20,461 nucleotides of DNA from Priapulus caudatus (lineage: Eukaryota; Priapulida; Priapulimorpha; Priapulimorphida; Priapulidae): positions 27,703-48,163 of the forward strand of contig NW_014578817.1 of NCBI RefSeq assembly GCF_000485595.1, given 5' to 3'. Position numbers and translations under genes: made by a program. The number at the start of each line of letters is the position of its first letter. The first letter of the stretch is position 1. The notes below the pieces were generated by a model. It made no database searches. It was given only the letters and a program-made list of their open reading frames with translations, and was not told the DNA's origin. Shown here piece after piece: positions 1-7,410 of this stretch.

Positions 1-502
1 GCCATTTTGCGAGTAGAGTTGAATTTGAAGCGAGTGAATTGGCTCTAACGTTAATAAAATGGTTTAAATACTAGTAAGTTAAGTGAATGATTTTTCCCTG
101 TAGGTTAATAAGTTCAATAGTGAGTTTCGAAAAAATTTTCGAATTATAAAAACGAATTGGAAGTTAGTAAATTGATTCCTTTACATGTAAATAAAGTACA
201 TGTCAGCCAATTTCGCATTTCGGAGAGCACGATGCATTGGAAGATGTTTTGGTTATTGCATCACAATAAAGTCATTTCTCCTTCCACTAACATCATTTTT
301 GGTACCAAATGGTTGTACGAGTTGTAGATCATCTTTCAAAATATTACGATTAAATATTAAAATATTACTATTATTAAAAAAATTTAATATAATGAGGGTC
401 TAACCTGGACATAGTTTAAGTTACGTAATAAACAGTAAGCCCTAAGGTTCAGGGCACTCCGATCGTATGCAGAAAATATACTGGGCAAGGAATGACCTTC
501 AA
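1..502. other. AT-rich non-coding stretch
   Basis: I see no supported gene here. The sequence is AT-rich, with A and T runs around 125-160 and 345-395. The one frame of about 67 codons (200-403) has no recognisable domain and lies in low-complexity DNA. The stretch ends where homology to the 1.1-kb repeat begins. Confidence 0.5.
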
Positions 503-1617
503 AGCTAAATTAATCGACGTATTGAGGCCAAATCACAGATAAGTTTTTTGAGCAAGTGGACTGAAACTGATGCGTAAATTATCACATTTATGCGGCCCAA
601 GTTTGAATTTTCTGAAAGTATATTTGTTTTATGATGGCCGAAAGCTAGGACTTGGGAGTGAAATTAAGTTAAGGAGCATGTGCAGTCAAAATGCGAAATT
701 GGCTTATCATCATTGTTCAATCAGCAGTCATAGATATTTGCATTCACAATTAAATAAAAACGGTACATTAGAAACGTCTACTAGCTGTCACTATCACTGC
801 CACAAGCAACACATTTCCTATCTTTGTCATTTAAATGTCTAGTTGCAAATACTTCGAACATTGAACTACCTATTTCTAAAAACGAACTCAATGAAAAACT
901 ACTCTGGATTCGATTAACAACATGCAAATGGTAACAAGACAGTTTCACGTTAACGTAGTGCATCATTGCAATAACAGTCCTGGCTTCTACAATTTCATGC
1001 ACTCACGCCTCTCGTCAGCTTGATGTGTCTATATCTGCACAAATGTCCTTTTACACGATTTGGTGGCTCATTGCCGGTGTGTGCTGATCCATGGGTGTGG
1101 CAGTGTTACGCAGCTTCTCAGCAGAAGTGAGTTTGAAGTCCTGGTTCCTGGTTCCTTGTTCCTTGTCTCGGTTCCTTGTTCCGGTTCCGTCCTGGTTCCT
1201 TGTTCTGTAACAACAGTAAAGACAAAGTGAAATTAATAAGTGGGAGATTATTAATACGTAAGTATAGGTGATTAAGTTAATGAGCAACCTGTTAGGAGGC
1301 ATTATAACAGATCATATCAGTCAACTCATTTATGGATATTTCATATAATTTACATTTCTATTAGGACTGTCATTGATACCAACGTACGACATCGATATAT
1401 ATCGATATCGAAAAAAATTCCAGAATAGCGATCCGATACAATAAAATAGTATTAGTAAAAAACAGTTTTGCTGTAGTGTTGTTACCTTACACCTCATAGG
1501 TTATTCTGCTGAAATATGAAAGGGTATTGTTCTCTACTGCAGGTTTGTTTTTAACAAGAAGGAGAGTTTGGTGCCTGACAATGCCAACATATTAGTTTCT
1601 CTTTACACTATAACTAT
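503..1617 (+). repeat. 1.1-kb direct repeat, copy 1
   Basis: This block recurs in the same orientation at 7411-8567. By eye the two copies are above 90% identical, with small indels. Homology starts at AGCTAAATTA and ends near CACTATAACTAT. Neither end carries terminal inverted repeats or the TG...CA of an LTR. The shared block contains a GGTTCC-type minisatellite and a run of ATCGATAT palindromes near 1390-1412. Short frames occur on both strands (570-842 plus, 781-1002 minus) and are preserved in the other copy, but that is expected of a young duplication and does not show they are coding. It could be a local segmental duplication or two copies of a dispersed, uncharacterised repeat. Confidence 0.92.
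1138..1206 (+). repeat. GGTTCC/TTGTTCC minisatellite, copy 1
   Basis: Short units built from CCTGGTTCCTTGTTCC are repeated with variation. The same tract in the second copy of the 1.1-kb repeat (8043-8136) is longer, so repeat number changed after duplication. Confidence 0.85.
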
Positions 1618-1783
1618 TTATATTACACGAATCGGATCGAAATATTTTCATATCAATGACAGCTCTAACTTCTTATGTCTGATCTCAACTATAACAGTTC
1701 AGACAGACCAAATAAATTTATTAAAACCATAAAATATAAAATTTTGATAATGACAAAAAACTCCCTTACTCCCTCTCCATCCA

Positions 1784-1785
<2 letters not shown>
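1618..1785. other. Non-coding spacer
   Basis: AT-rich DNA between the 1.1-kb repeat and a microsatellite. No gene is seen. Confidence 0.5.
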
Positions 1786-1835
<50 letters not shown>

Positions 1836-1910
1836 ATCTCGACACACACACACACATGCATGAATGCACGCACGCATACATGCACACACGCACACATATA
1901 TGTATACACC
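1786..1910 (+). repeat. Compound (TC)n-(CA)n microsatellite
   Basis: A (TC)n run occupies roughly 1788-1839. It is followed by (AC)n at 1842-1855 and a degraded CA/CGCA/TATA tail. Reading frames through this tract on either strand are low-complexity artefacts. Confidence 0.97.
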
Positions 1911-2193
1911 CACTATTCCTCACCCTCTCTCAAACACTCTCACTATATGCTGCTCTGCTCTATATATTTACTCTGTTACGTGCCCACAAGACACGCTCTT
2001 CCCTAAGACATGGACATGAACTACTCACTGTGTATTGCTGGTCGAAATGATAAGCATGCATGGTGTTTAAATCTTGCTCCAATCCCAGCCTCATGACTCA
2101 ACACTCTGCACCAATTATCCCTTTTCCATCTGAAAACAGATACCTTCAAAGTGACAGAACACGTATAGAGTTGGTTGAAATTGGTGAAAATTG
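1911..2193. other. Non-coding stretch
   Basis: CT-rich, then ordinary sequence. I see no gene, RNA or clear repeat. Confidence 0.4.
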
Positions 2194-2327
2194 TTAAGTT
2201 TGGTTCTGCCAACCACATGTCTTATATTGATCATTGAATTTGACACAAGCACGATTATATCTATATATTGCAACTGACTGAATGAGATTTGCTTGTGCTG
2301 TAATATCTAAAAAACAAAACAAGTTAC

Positions 2328-2496
2328 CTATGATCAGACATTCCTCTTTTGCTTCCTCTTCATTGTAGAAGTCATCATCTTGGTCGTTGCCCACATCGTC
2401 ATCATAGTCTATTTCTTCTTCTTCTTTTTCTTCTTCGTTGTCGTTCTCGTCGTCAGCGGCGTATCCTTCTTCATTTTCATTTTCTTCTGCTTTTTG
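2328..2496 (-). CDS. Possible acidic exon (Asp/Glu-rich), incomplete
   Basis: The minus strand has an open frame with no stop from 2496 down to 2194. Its first part is strongly acidic, with runs such as EENENEEGY, DDENDNEEEKEEEE and IDYDDDVGNDQDDD, ending in EEAKEECLII. A donor-like ATAG|GTAACTTG sits at 2328/2327, and the acidic bias stops there, as expected at an exon end. A possible acceptor, AAAAAGCAG, lies just inside the start. Upstream, beyond an in-frame TAA (2497-2499), the same frame reads PKEDGEEEE through the (TTC)n tract, so acidic reading continues on both sides of a stop. This suggests either an exon whose edge became a microsatellite or a decayed gene. Acidic runs also arise for free from GAA repeats. 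No domain or function can be assigned. Confidence 0.25.
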
Positions 2497-2540
2497 TTAA
2501 TCTTCTTCTTCTTCTTCTTCTTCTTCTTCTTCTTCTCCAT
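2405..2540 (+). repeat. (TTC)n microsatellite and TTC-rich flank
   Basis: A pure TTC run lies at about 2501-2536. A degenerate TTC-rich stretch precedes it. The poly-Phe/poly-Leu frames on the plus strand come from this repeat and are not genes. Confidence 0.95.
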
Positions 2541-3696
2541 CTTCCTTGGGTCACTAGCAGATATTTAGCTGGAGAAAGAGATTTACCTTCTTTGATGTGG
2601 ATTATCTAGTAGAGCAGCACTCATTTAGCTATGTTTCTCCTTCACTCCAATATTGTTATGTTCAATGCTGTGTTCAGTCCATCTCCACTATATTAGACAT
2701 CTTCACCGTATAAACCCTGGCACGGGAGGCTAAACAGGTGCTATGCCTTGCCTAAGGACAACCTGCAGCTAGGGAGGCAAAGGAAGCTTATCTCCTCACT
2801 AGTGACAAAGTCACTCCCTTCTCCAAGCAAACTTACTGGGATAAAATGCCTTGCTCATGGGCACAAGAGAAGTGATCAAGGTTGGACTTTTCAGCCTGAA
2901 GTCCTGAGCGCCACACACTTGGCTACTGTTCTTCCCAGGTGGTTCTTGCATGGCGATGACGCTGTCTCCATAAGTAGTTAACGTCTCGTAAGTAGTTAAA
3001 GTCCCCAGCGCGCGAATCGCGTGAGTGCGATGCCACGGGAGCGACCAACTCCCCAAAAATTTAGTCCCAAAATATGGCAGCACGTATAAGATTGTAGCTA
3101 GGTAGATATATAACCGCTATATATCACATATGTATTTATATATACACGTACACTGTATATTATATACCCTTGTAGCTAGGACATGAATATTATAATTGCG
3201 GTGAGTACAGTTGCGCGCTACGCACGCCCTACGTATCGCTAAAACCTATGCGATTGTGCCAGAGTAAACCTGCGAGCCGGACACCCCAACCCTAACTCCC
3301 ACGCTCGTGGGAGGGGGGAGGTGTGATTTCCCATGCTCTGACCAGCAAAGTGTTGTCTCACCCCCCTGGCACACAAGAACGTAAAATAATCCTGACCCAC
3401 CCTCTGAACTTGATTCCTAAATGGTAACTGTCGTCGGAGGCCACGCGCTGGTGATTGTCACGATGCTGCTAGCCCTATATTGAATGCTTAATGTAGGGGC
3501 GGTGCCCGCATCCGCGGCCGGTGCATCACTACCTAAGGTACAGAGTTGCTATTATATATGTATGCTTGTACGCTGCTGGCCAATCGAGCTAGCCAGATTA
3601 TGTGCACGTGCTGAGAGGTAGCGGTTTGCACCCTCCATCCGTTAACATTTATTTACAAGTAAACACCAATTGGTGTTGGTCGTAGTGGAGTTGGAG
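2541..3696. other. Non-coding stretch with small repeats
   Basis: No gene is supported. It holds two 18-bp tandem units starting TAAGTAGTTAA (2971-3006), an AT-rich segment bounded by two direct copies of TTGTAGCTAGG (3093 and 3170), a GC-rich stretch at about 3210-3520, and a perfect 16-bp palindrome AACACCAATTGGTGTT (3662-3677) just before the signal-peptide frame. Confidence 0.5.
2830..2935 (+). repeat. Possible degenerate SINE-like dispersed repeat
   Basis: The text ATGCCTTGCTCATGGGCACA, followed after about 50 bases by AAGTCCTGAGCGCCACACAC and TTGGCTACTG, resembles the tRNA-derived repeat pattern (TTGCCCAAGGGCACA ... AAGTCC ... CCACTGGGCTACTG) known from several marine invertebrates. 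The match is from memory and degenerate. No poly-A tail or target duplication was found. Confidence 0.3.
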
Positions 3697-4020
3697 ATGA
3701 AGTTAGCAGCTCATCACTGGATCATCTCTTTGCTGTTTTTGTTAGTCTTTGTTGATGGATCTCAGATGGAGGGAAGCATACACTCAATGGTTGGTAAAAC
3801 TAAAACGACAACTTGTAGTTTGGGTGAAAGAGGAAGCTCACCCTCTCACTATGTATGGACTTATGAAAGTCTCTCCCCTTCCATAGGATATATACATGTG
3901 TCGTACATGTCTGCATATATATCATGGAATCAGGTATCAACTTGGTTGGGTAGTCTTCGTCTGTGGGCCAGCAAGGTTGATGTGATGGTGAGTCATGAGG
4001 TTGCATGCAACTGGTATTAG
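3697..4020 (+). CDS. Candidate secreted protein, first exon or short ORF (unrecognised)
   Basis: The frame from ATG 3697 begins MKLAAHHWIISLLFLLVFVD and then GSQ. That is a textbook signal peptide: a basic start, a hydrophobic core of about 13 residues and a small-residue cleavage region. In-frame sense codons continue upstream to 3670 but give no better start. The frame runs 107 codons to a TAG at 4018-4020. After residue ~33 it loses obvious protein character, and a donor-like GTTG|GTAAAAC at about 3794 could end a first exon there. A downstream frame (about 4022-4110, containing GDEVPSIEVPTLKLVFRIGP) looks exon-like, but its splice phase does not match that donor. Another frame runs antisense to the 3' end. 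No family is recognised. Confidence 0.28.
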   Translation: MKLAAHHWIISLLFLLVFVDGSQMEGSIHSMVGKTKTTTCSLGERGSSPSHYVWTYESLSPSIGYIHVSYMSAYISWNQVSTWLGSLRLWASKVDVMVSHEVACNWY

Positions 4021-4260
4021 AACCAAGCAATACTCTTCATTTTTCTTGACTGGTGACGAAGTTCCATCCATTGAGGTTCCCACTCTAAAGCTTGTGTTCC
4101 GGATTGGTCCAAGGTGACATTTCGACCCTGTAGTGAGTCGATAGATAGATCTGCCTCCATATGATGTAAGCTGGACAATGCTCCGATTAGTTAGCTCCGA
4201 CTGCGACGAACAAGTCCCAGCACACTCCACTACTGTGTGCCCATCTCTGCTGTCTACCAT
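3937..4260 (-). CDS. Candidate exon, Cys-containing protein (unrecognised)
   Basis: A 107-codon minus-strand frame with balanced, non-repetitive composition. It contains VVECAGTCSS near residues 9-18, SKCHLG near 46 and EEYCLVLIPVAC near 80-91. The spacing loosely recalls secreted cystine-rich domains, but I cannot name one. A plausible acceptor, ACATATTAG, lies immediately upstream on this strand. A second open stretch beyond it (about 4264-4330, minus strand, with TCDWCYYKEY) is in another frame, as expected of a separate exon or a frameshift. The 3' end overlaps the plus-strand signal-peptide frame by about 84 bases, so at most one is likely to be real there. Confidence 0.25.
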   Translation of the reverse strand: MVDSRDGHTVVECAGTCSSQSELTNRSIVQLTSYGGRSIYRLTTGSKCHLGPIRNTSFRVGTSMDGTSSPVKKNEEYCLVLIPVACNLMTHHHINLAGPQTKTTQPS

Positions 4261-5298
4261 TGTACTAATATGTCTCTCCAGTTGTATTCCTTATAGTAGC
4301 ACCAGTCACATGTGAGATTGTCTGTACATGGTGCAGCCTGTGAATCACAGAAGTGGATTAGTAAAGAGCGTAGCTTATCGTCCCGACTTACACATGTTGC
4401 TGCCCGTTATCGCTGCTTCTCTCTCACACTCTCACTTTTATCTCTTTCATGCCCTACCTCCCTGTTCTCTAACTTTCTTTTTTCTCTGTCTCAATCTCTG
4501 CCATCTCTCTTTATTTAGTAAAAAAATGTAGTAAGTTTTCAGTTATCTTTACCCATGCAGCCCTTCACCCAGCCACAGACTGGTCAAAACTGGGCACATC
4601 CTATGACAGAGTGAAGGGCTTCAGGGGCAGGGCTAGTTTGTAGTAACATAATAGAGCTCATCTTATCCTAACACAGTCAATAGAACTTCACTCTTCAGAC
4701 ACACTGCGGGTTAAGGACTCTCATCTTGAATTTCCATGTGTCACCAGAGTTCAGTAACACCCACGCGTCAAACCCTAGCACACATGTCACTAGCAGCTGA
4801 ATAACCTGCATTGTAGTAACTAATACGCTTATTGTTTTATTGTTTTATTTGTATTGTGTAGCGAGTACCTACATTTTTTTATTTATAGCATTAATGAGCA
4901 AATAGCCTACATTACTGTTTTACCTGAAAGATATCACGCCAGAATTTAGCAACATTTTACAAATTTGAAATCGATAATGCACGCGTGAAACATGACATTG
5001 ACAAATGAACTTCGGACATCATTCACAATCTGCATTATAGTCTGTTCAACAGCTACTATGCGATGCCGCACACTACAACATTTTTCGGACAAGCAAGACT
5101 CAGTGAAACAGTCTTATCTTTATTACTTTGTAGCAATATGTTCTTTTAGACATGTTTTAGCGATAGATCGCGCAACCCTGCAGAACAGGCGGGGCGTATC
5201 AGATGATTTTGTTTATCTTCACGTGTAGGTTTGACACAACGGTTTTGGGCGACGCCGGAGAATGCCGTGACTAGATTGTGTTTCTAATAAAGTACCTA
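4261..5298. other. Non-coding stretch
   Basis: A pyrimidine-rich segment at about 4405-4520 ends in TTTATTTAG. A short inverted repeat, AGCCCTTCAC/GTGAAGGGCT, spans 4559-4620. The rest is AT-rich. The 78-codon frame at 4992-5228 has no recognisable feature. No gene is supported. Confidence 0.5.
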
Positions 5299-5402
5299 TA
5301 TAGAGCTCCGAAGTGATGACGTCACGGTGGCATGACAACGAACCCACTGGTTCGAAACAATCATTGGCTCCATAACATTAACTGTGTGAAAATGGTGTTG
5401 TG
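5299..5402 (+). repeat. Left terminal inverted repeat of THAP element
   Basis: Pairs with 6635-6737. It contains GTGATGACGTCAC, whose core TGACGTCA is a cAMP-response-element palindrome, and ATTGG (an inverted CCAAT), so the repeat could also supply promoter elements. The last bases, ATGGTGTTGTG, are the start of the THAP reading frame. In the right repeat the same position reads GTGGTGTTGTG. Confidence 0.9.
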
Positions 5403-5445
5403 TTTTGTACCCGATTGTAACCATCATTCTGAGAGTCATTATTCA
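5392..5445 (+). CDS. THAP-domain transposase remnant, exon 1
   Basis: The exon encodes MVLCFVPDCNHHSESHYS: 18 codons from an ATG inside the end of the left terminal repeat. CFVPDC gives the first zinc-binding pair of a THAP (C2CH) finger with C-x4-C spacing, and the position right at the N terminus is typical. The following GTGTTC at 5446 is a weak but usable donor in phase 0. Read through, the frame runs into the presumed nested insertion and stops. Joining to exon 2 places FP thirteen residues after the second Cys, against fifteen in THAP1. It belongs to a deleted transposase and is not expected to give a working enzyme. Confidence 0.7.
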
Positions 5446-5461
5446 GTGTTCTCATTAGGAA

Positions 5462-6406
5462 CAGGCCACCGGCCGGATTGACCGTCTACTCTGCTGTTTC
5501 GGCCGGTTACAATTGGCTCAAGTATGATATTTTATTAAGGATTAAAACAAAATTTATCTGCTAAAAAGATCGACCACGGCACATTATAATACTAGTTCGT
5601 CGGGCGCGGATACAGTATTGCGAACACGCGCGGCACCGACTGAAATGGCATGTAACCGGCCATTTCATTGGTCCAACATGCAATTTCTCTCATCCTATAA
5701 GCGCTTGTCATTAAACGCATGCAAGCAAGTACTTAGACTGGACCCCGCCGTCGGCTCCACGAGTCCCAGCGAGGCCTAAGCCGAGAGGTGGGAACGACTA
5801 TGGACGGAAAGAAACAGAAACAAACTCCGAAAATTCCAGATTTCTTCTTTAAGAAAACAAAAGGCGTTTAGGATATTTTCGAATATAAGTTTGTTTTTGT
5901 TGAGTCGAGGTTAGTTCAGTGATGCATGATGTTGGTCTTCGTTGAATTTGGAGAAATGAACTGTACTGACTACTACTCACTCCATCATTGACATTGATAA
6001 TGATAGACTAGCTACGCCCTTGTGTCTGATTTATAGACAAGTGGCATGAAATGTTTACTTAATTTAGATAAATGTAGCTAACGTGAAACACCAGGATACA
6101 ATGTAGTAGTCACGCTACCAAATGTTTTCAGCATATAATTAAATTAGTGATGTTGCCTCCAGCTACTAACTAACTGGAATTTCGCCTGCAGGGATTTCGT
6201 GAACAGTTCTAGTTAAACCAAAGTAAATGACTATCATTTTAGTCAGTATTAAATTTAATGTTATTAATTTCTGTGTGATTTCTGTGTGAGATGTGTCTGT
6301 TTACTGCAGCTCAGAATACACCAGATTGCATCTCAGAGCATCTAGGTTTTAACAATTTCTTGAGGGGGGACCCCCAAACCCCCTGCCAGCACACCGACAC
6401 GGCCTG
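5462..6406. mobile_element. Probable nested hAT-like insertion in THAP intron
   Basis: Removing this ~945-bp segment leaves a THAP intron of about 75 bp, a normal short invertebrate intron, which argues the segment was inserted later. Its edges read CAGGCCACCGG on the left and CCGACACGGCCTG on the right, so the outer CAGGCC/GGCCTG pair is inverted as in many hAT ends, though agreement beyond six bases is weak. An 8-bp target duplication is not evident (ATTAGGAA against TTTCAAAA), so the limits are provisional. The interior holds CCGGCC-rich inverted motifs near 5469-5505 and a remnant start of a basic protein at 5800. A GGGGGGACCCCC stretch lies near 6364. Confidence 0.45.
5800..5871 (+). pseudogene. 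hAT-transposase-like N-terminal remnant
   Basis: A 23-codon frame reads MDGKKQKQTPKIPDFFFKK and stops shortly after. A Lys-rich start followed by an I-x-x-FF motif is common at the N termini of BED/TTF-finger hAT transposases. The resemblance is from memory and very short. The motif also resembles a PCNA-binding box lacking its Gln. No finger or catalytic domain follows. Confidence 0.3.
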
Positions 6407-6465
6407 TTTCAAAAGCATTTGGGCCCGTTGCTATAAAAGATAATGAAAACCCTGCATTATTGCAG

Positions 6466-6521
6466 TTTTATAGATTCCCAAAGGATGGAAGTGACAAGCA
6501 ACGATGGATTAAGTTGATAAG
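6466..6521 (+). CDS. THAP-domain transposase remnant, exon 2
   Basis: The exon encodes FYRFPKDGSDKQRWIKLIR, the most conserved stretch of THAP domains (F-x-x-FPKD ... R/Q-x-x-W-I-x-x-I-R). It is bounded by a good acceptor, TGCATTATTGCAG, and a good donor, ATAAG|GTATGC, with phases that fit exon 1 upstream. The downstream Cys-x2-His pair and AVPTIF-type motif that complete the domain are absent. Only about 113 bp separate this donor from the right terminal repeat, so the internal deletion removed everything after exon 2. Confidence 0.8.
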
Positions 6522-6634
6522 GTATGCAGATGTTTTTTTCTAGCCATTTTGATGATGAAATCAATATTGTAAGATCGACATGCTACCGATGCTTTACCGC
6601 TGTCTGCAGTGCACACATTCGTGTTTTAAGTACG

Positions 6635-6737
6635 CACAACACCACTTTCACGCAGTTACTGTTACAGAGCCAATGATTGTTTAGAACCAATGGATTCGTT
6701 GTCATGCCACCGTGACATCACACTTCGGTGCTCTATA
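6635..6737 (-). repeat. Right terminal inverted repeat of THAP element
   Basis: Reverse complement of 5299-5402 with about a dozen substitutions and one single-base indel. The CRE palindrome of the left arm is lost here (GTGATGTCAC). Confidence 0.9.
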
Positions 6738-7291
6738 AGCCTTATGGCTTATTGAACGGTGTTGCTGCGTGGTTCCTTGTGAATTGCACCTCACTTCAAG
6801 AGAGGCAGTAACATTCGACCGCTACAACCTGATTATTGACTCTAATCTTTATTTCTGTTTCTGTTTCTGTGAAACAATGATTTTTGAAAAAAAACTAAAT
6901 TTGACATGTGAGGGCTGGTAAATTATGGTGAGGGCTGGTAAAAACTGCTGTTACCAATACCAGCCCTCTGGGCCAGTGCAAAAAATATGAATTTCATGTC
7001 CTGATATAGAACAATAAATTGTGCCCTAAAAATTGTTATATTCTGATGTTATTTTAGGGCCCAATAGCCTTCCATAGACAAAACCTGTGAATTCTGTCAT
7101 GCAAAATGCACGACAACCTTTTCACTATTTACGGCCGTGTTACATGGAAAAGTAAAGAAATACCTAAAGCCGTCGCTTTATTAACATCTTACCTACATTA
7201 CAAAACACTTGTCATGCAGTATTCTCGATCCTCTTTAATCCCATTTATTTTATTAAAACATCATGACATAAAAATTACGCAAACTTCGCTG
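6738..7291. other. Non-coding stretch with small repeats
   Basis: It contains two direct copies of GTGAGGGCTGGTA (6908 and 6928) followed by the inverted TACCAGCCCTC (6958-6968), and a CCCTAAAA/TTTTAGGG pair around 7023-7060. The 70-codon frame at 7106-7318 has no recognisable domain and ends inside the hairpin arm, so it is not supported as a gene. Confidence 0.5.
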
Positions 7292-7407
7292 CACACAAAA
7301 CTGCCAATCTTGCATTGAACCGCACCGGAAAACGTCACAGCGATGATTTCATTGGCCGGTGAGAAATGTTGTTGTGCGGTTCAATGCAAGATTGGCAGTT
7401 TTGTGTG
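7292..7407. repeat. Perfect 34-bp inverted repeat (hairpin)
   Basis: Arms 7292-7325 and 7374-7407 are exact reverse complements (CACACAAAACTGCCAATCTT... against ...AAGATTGGCAGTTTTGTGTG) separated by 48 bases. Three more positions outside extend it with one mismatch. The loop holds a competing ACCGG/CCGGT pair. The right arm ends four bases before the second copy of the 1.1-kb repeat starts. It may be a tiny MITE or the end structure of the repeat. Confidence 0.95.
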
Positions 7408-7410
7408 TAG

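Larger units (their letters stand above)
5299..6737 (+). mobile_element. Non-autonomous THAP-type DNA transposon
   Basis: The element is 1439 bp with terminal inverted repeats of about 104 bp (5299-5402 and 6635-6737), roughly 88% identical by eye. Both ends read TATAGAGC[T/A]CCGAAGTG from outside inward. TATA at each edge may be part of the repeat or a TA/TATA target duplication; no 8-bp duplication is present. Inside the left end are two exons of a THAP zinc-finger domain, the usual N-terminal DNA-binding module of P, Kolobok and some IS4-like eukaryotic transposases. The rest of the transposase, including the catalytic region, is missing, so this is an internally deleted copy needing an enzyme in trans. 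Most of the interior is filled by a second insertion. Confidence 0.85.

Noticed and set aside
570-842. Plus-strand frame MRKLSHLCGPSLNFLKVYLF, preserved in both repeat copies
   Set aside because: Preservation follows from recent duplication, the copies end at different stops, and no domain is visible.
1675-1913. Ser/Leu and Arg/Glu repeat frames
   Set aside because: Direct translation of the (TC)n-(CA)n microsatellite.
2349-2609. Poly-Leu/poly-Phe membrane-like frames
   Set aside because: Produced by TTC repeats on the plus strand. Only the minus-strand acidic reading merits mention.
5340-5370. tRNA B-box (GGTTCGAAAC)
   Set aside because: No A box, no cloverleaf and no anticodon arm. It lies in the THAP terminal repeat.
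5299-6737. Assignment of the THAP element to the P superfamily
   Set aside because: P elements make 8-bp target duplications. The flanks here show only TATA at each edge, so the superfamily is left open.
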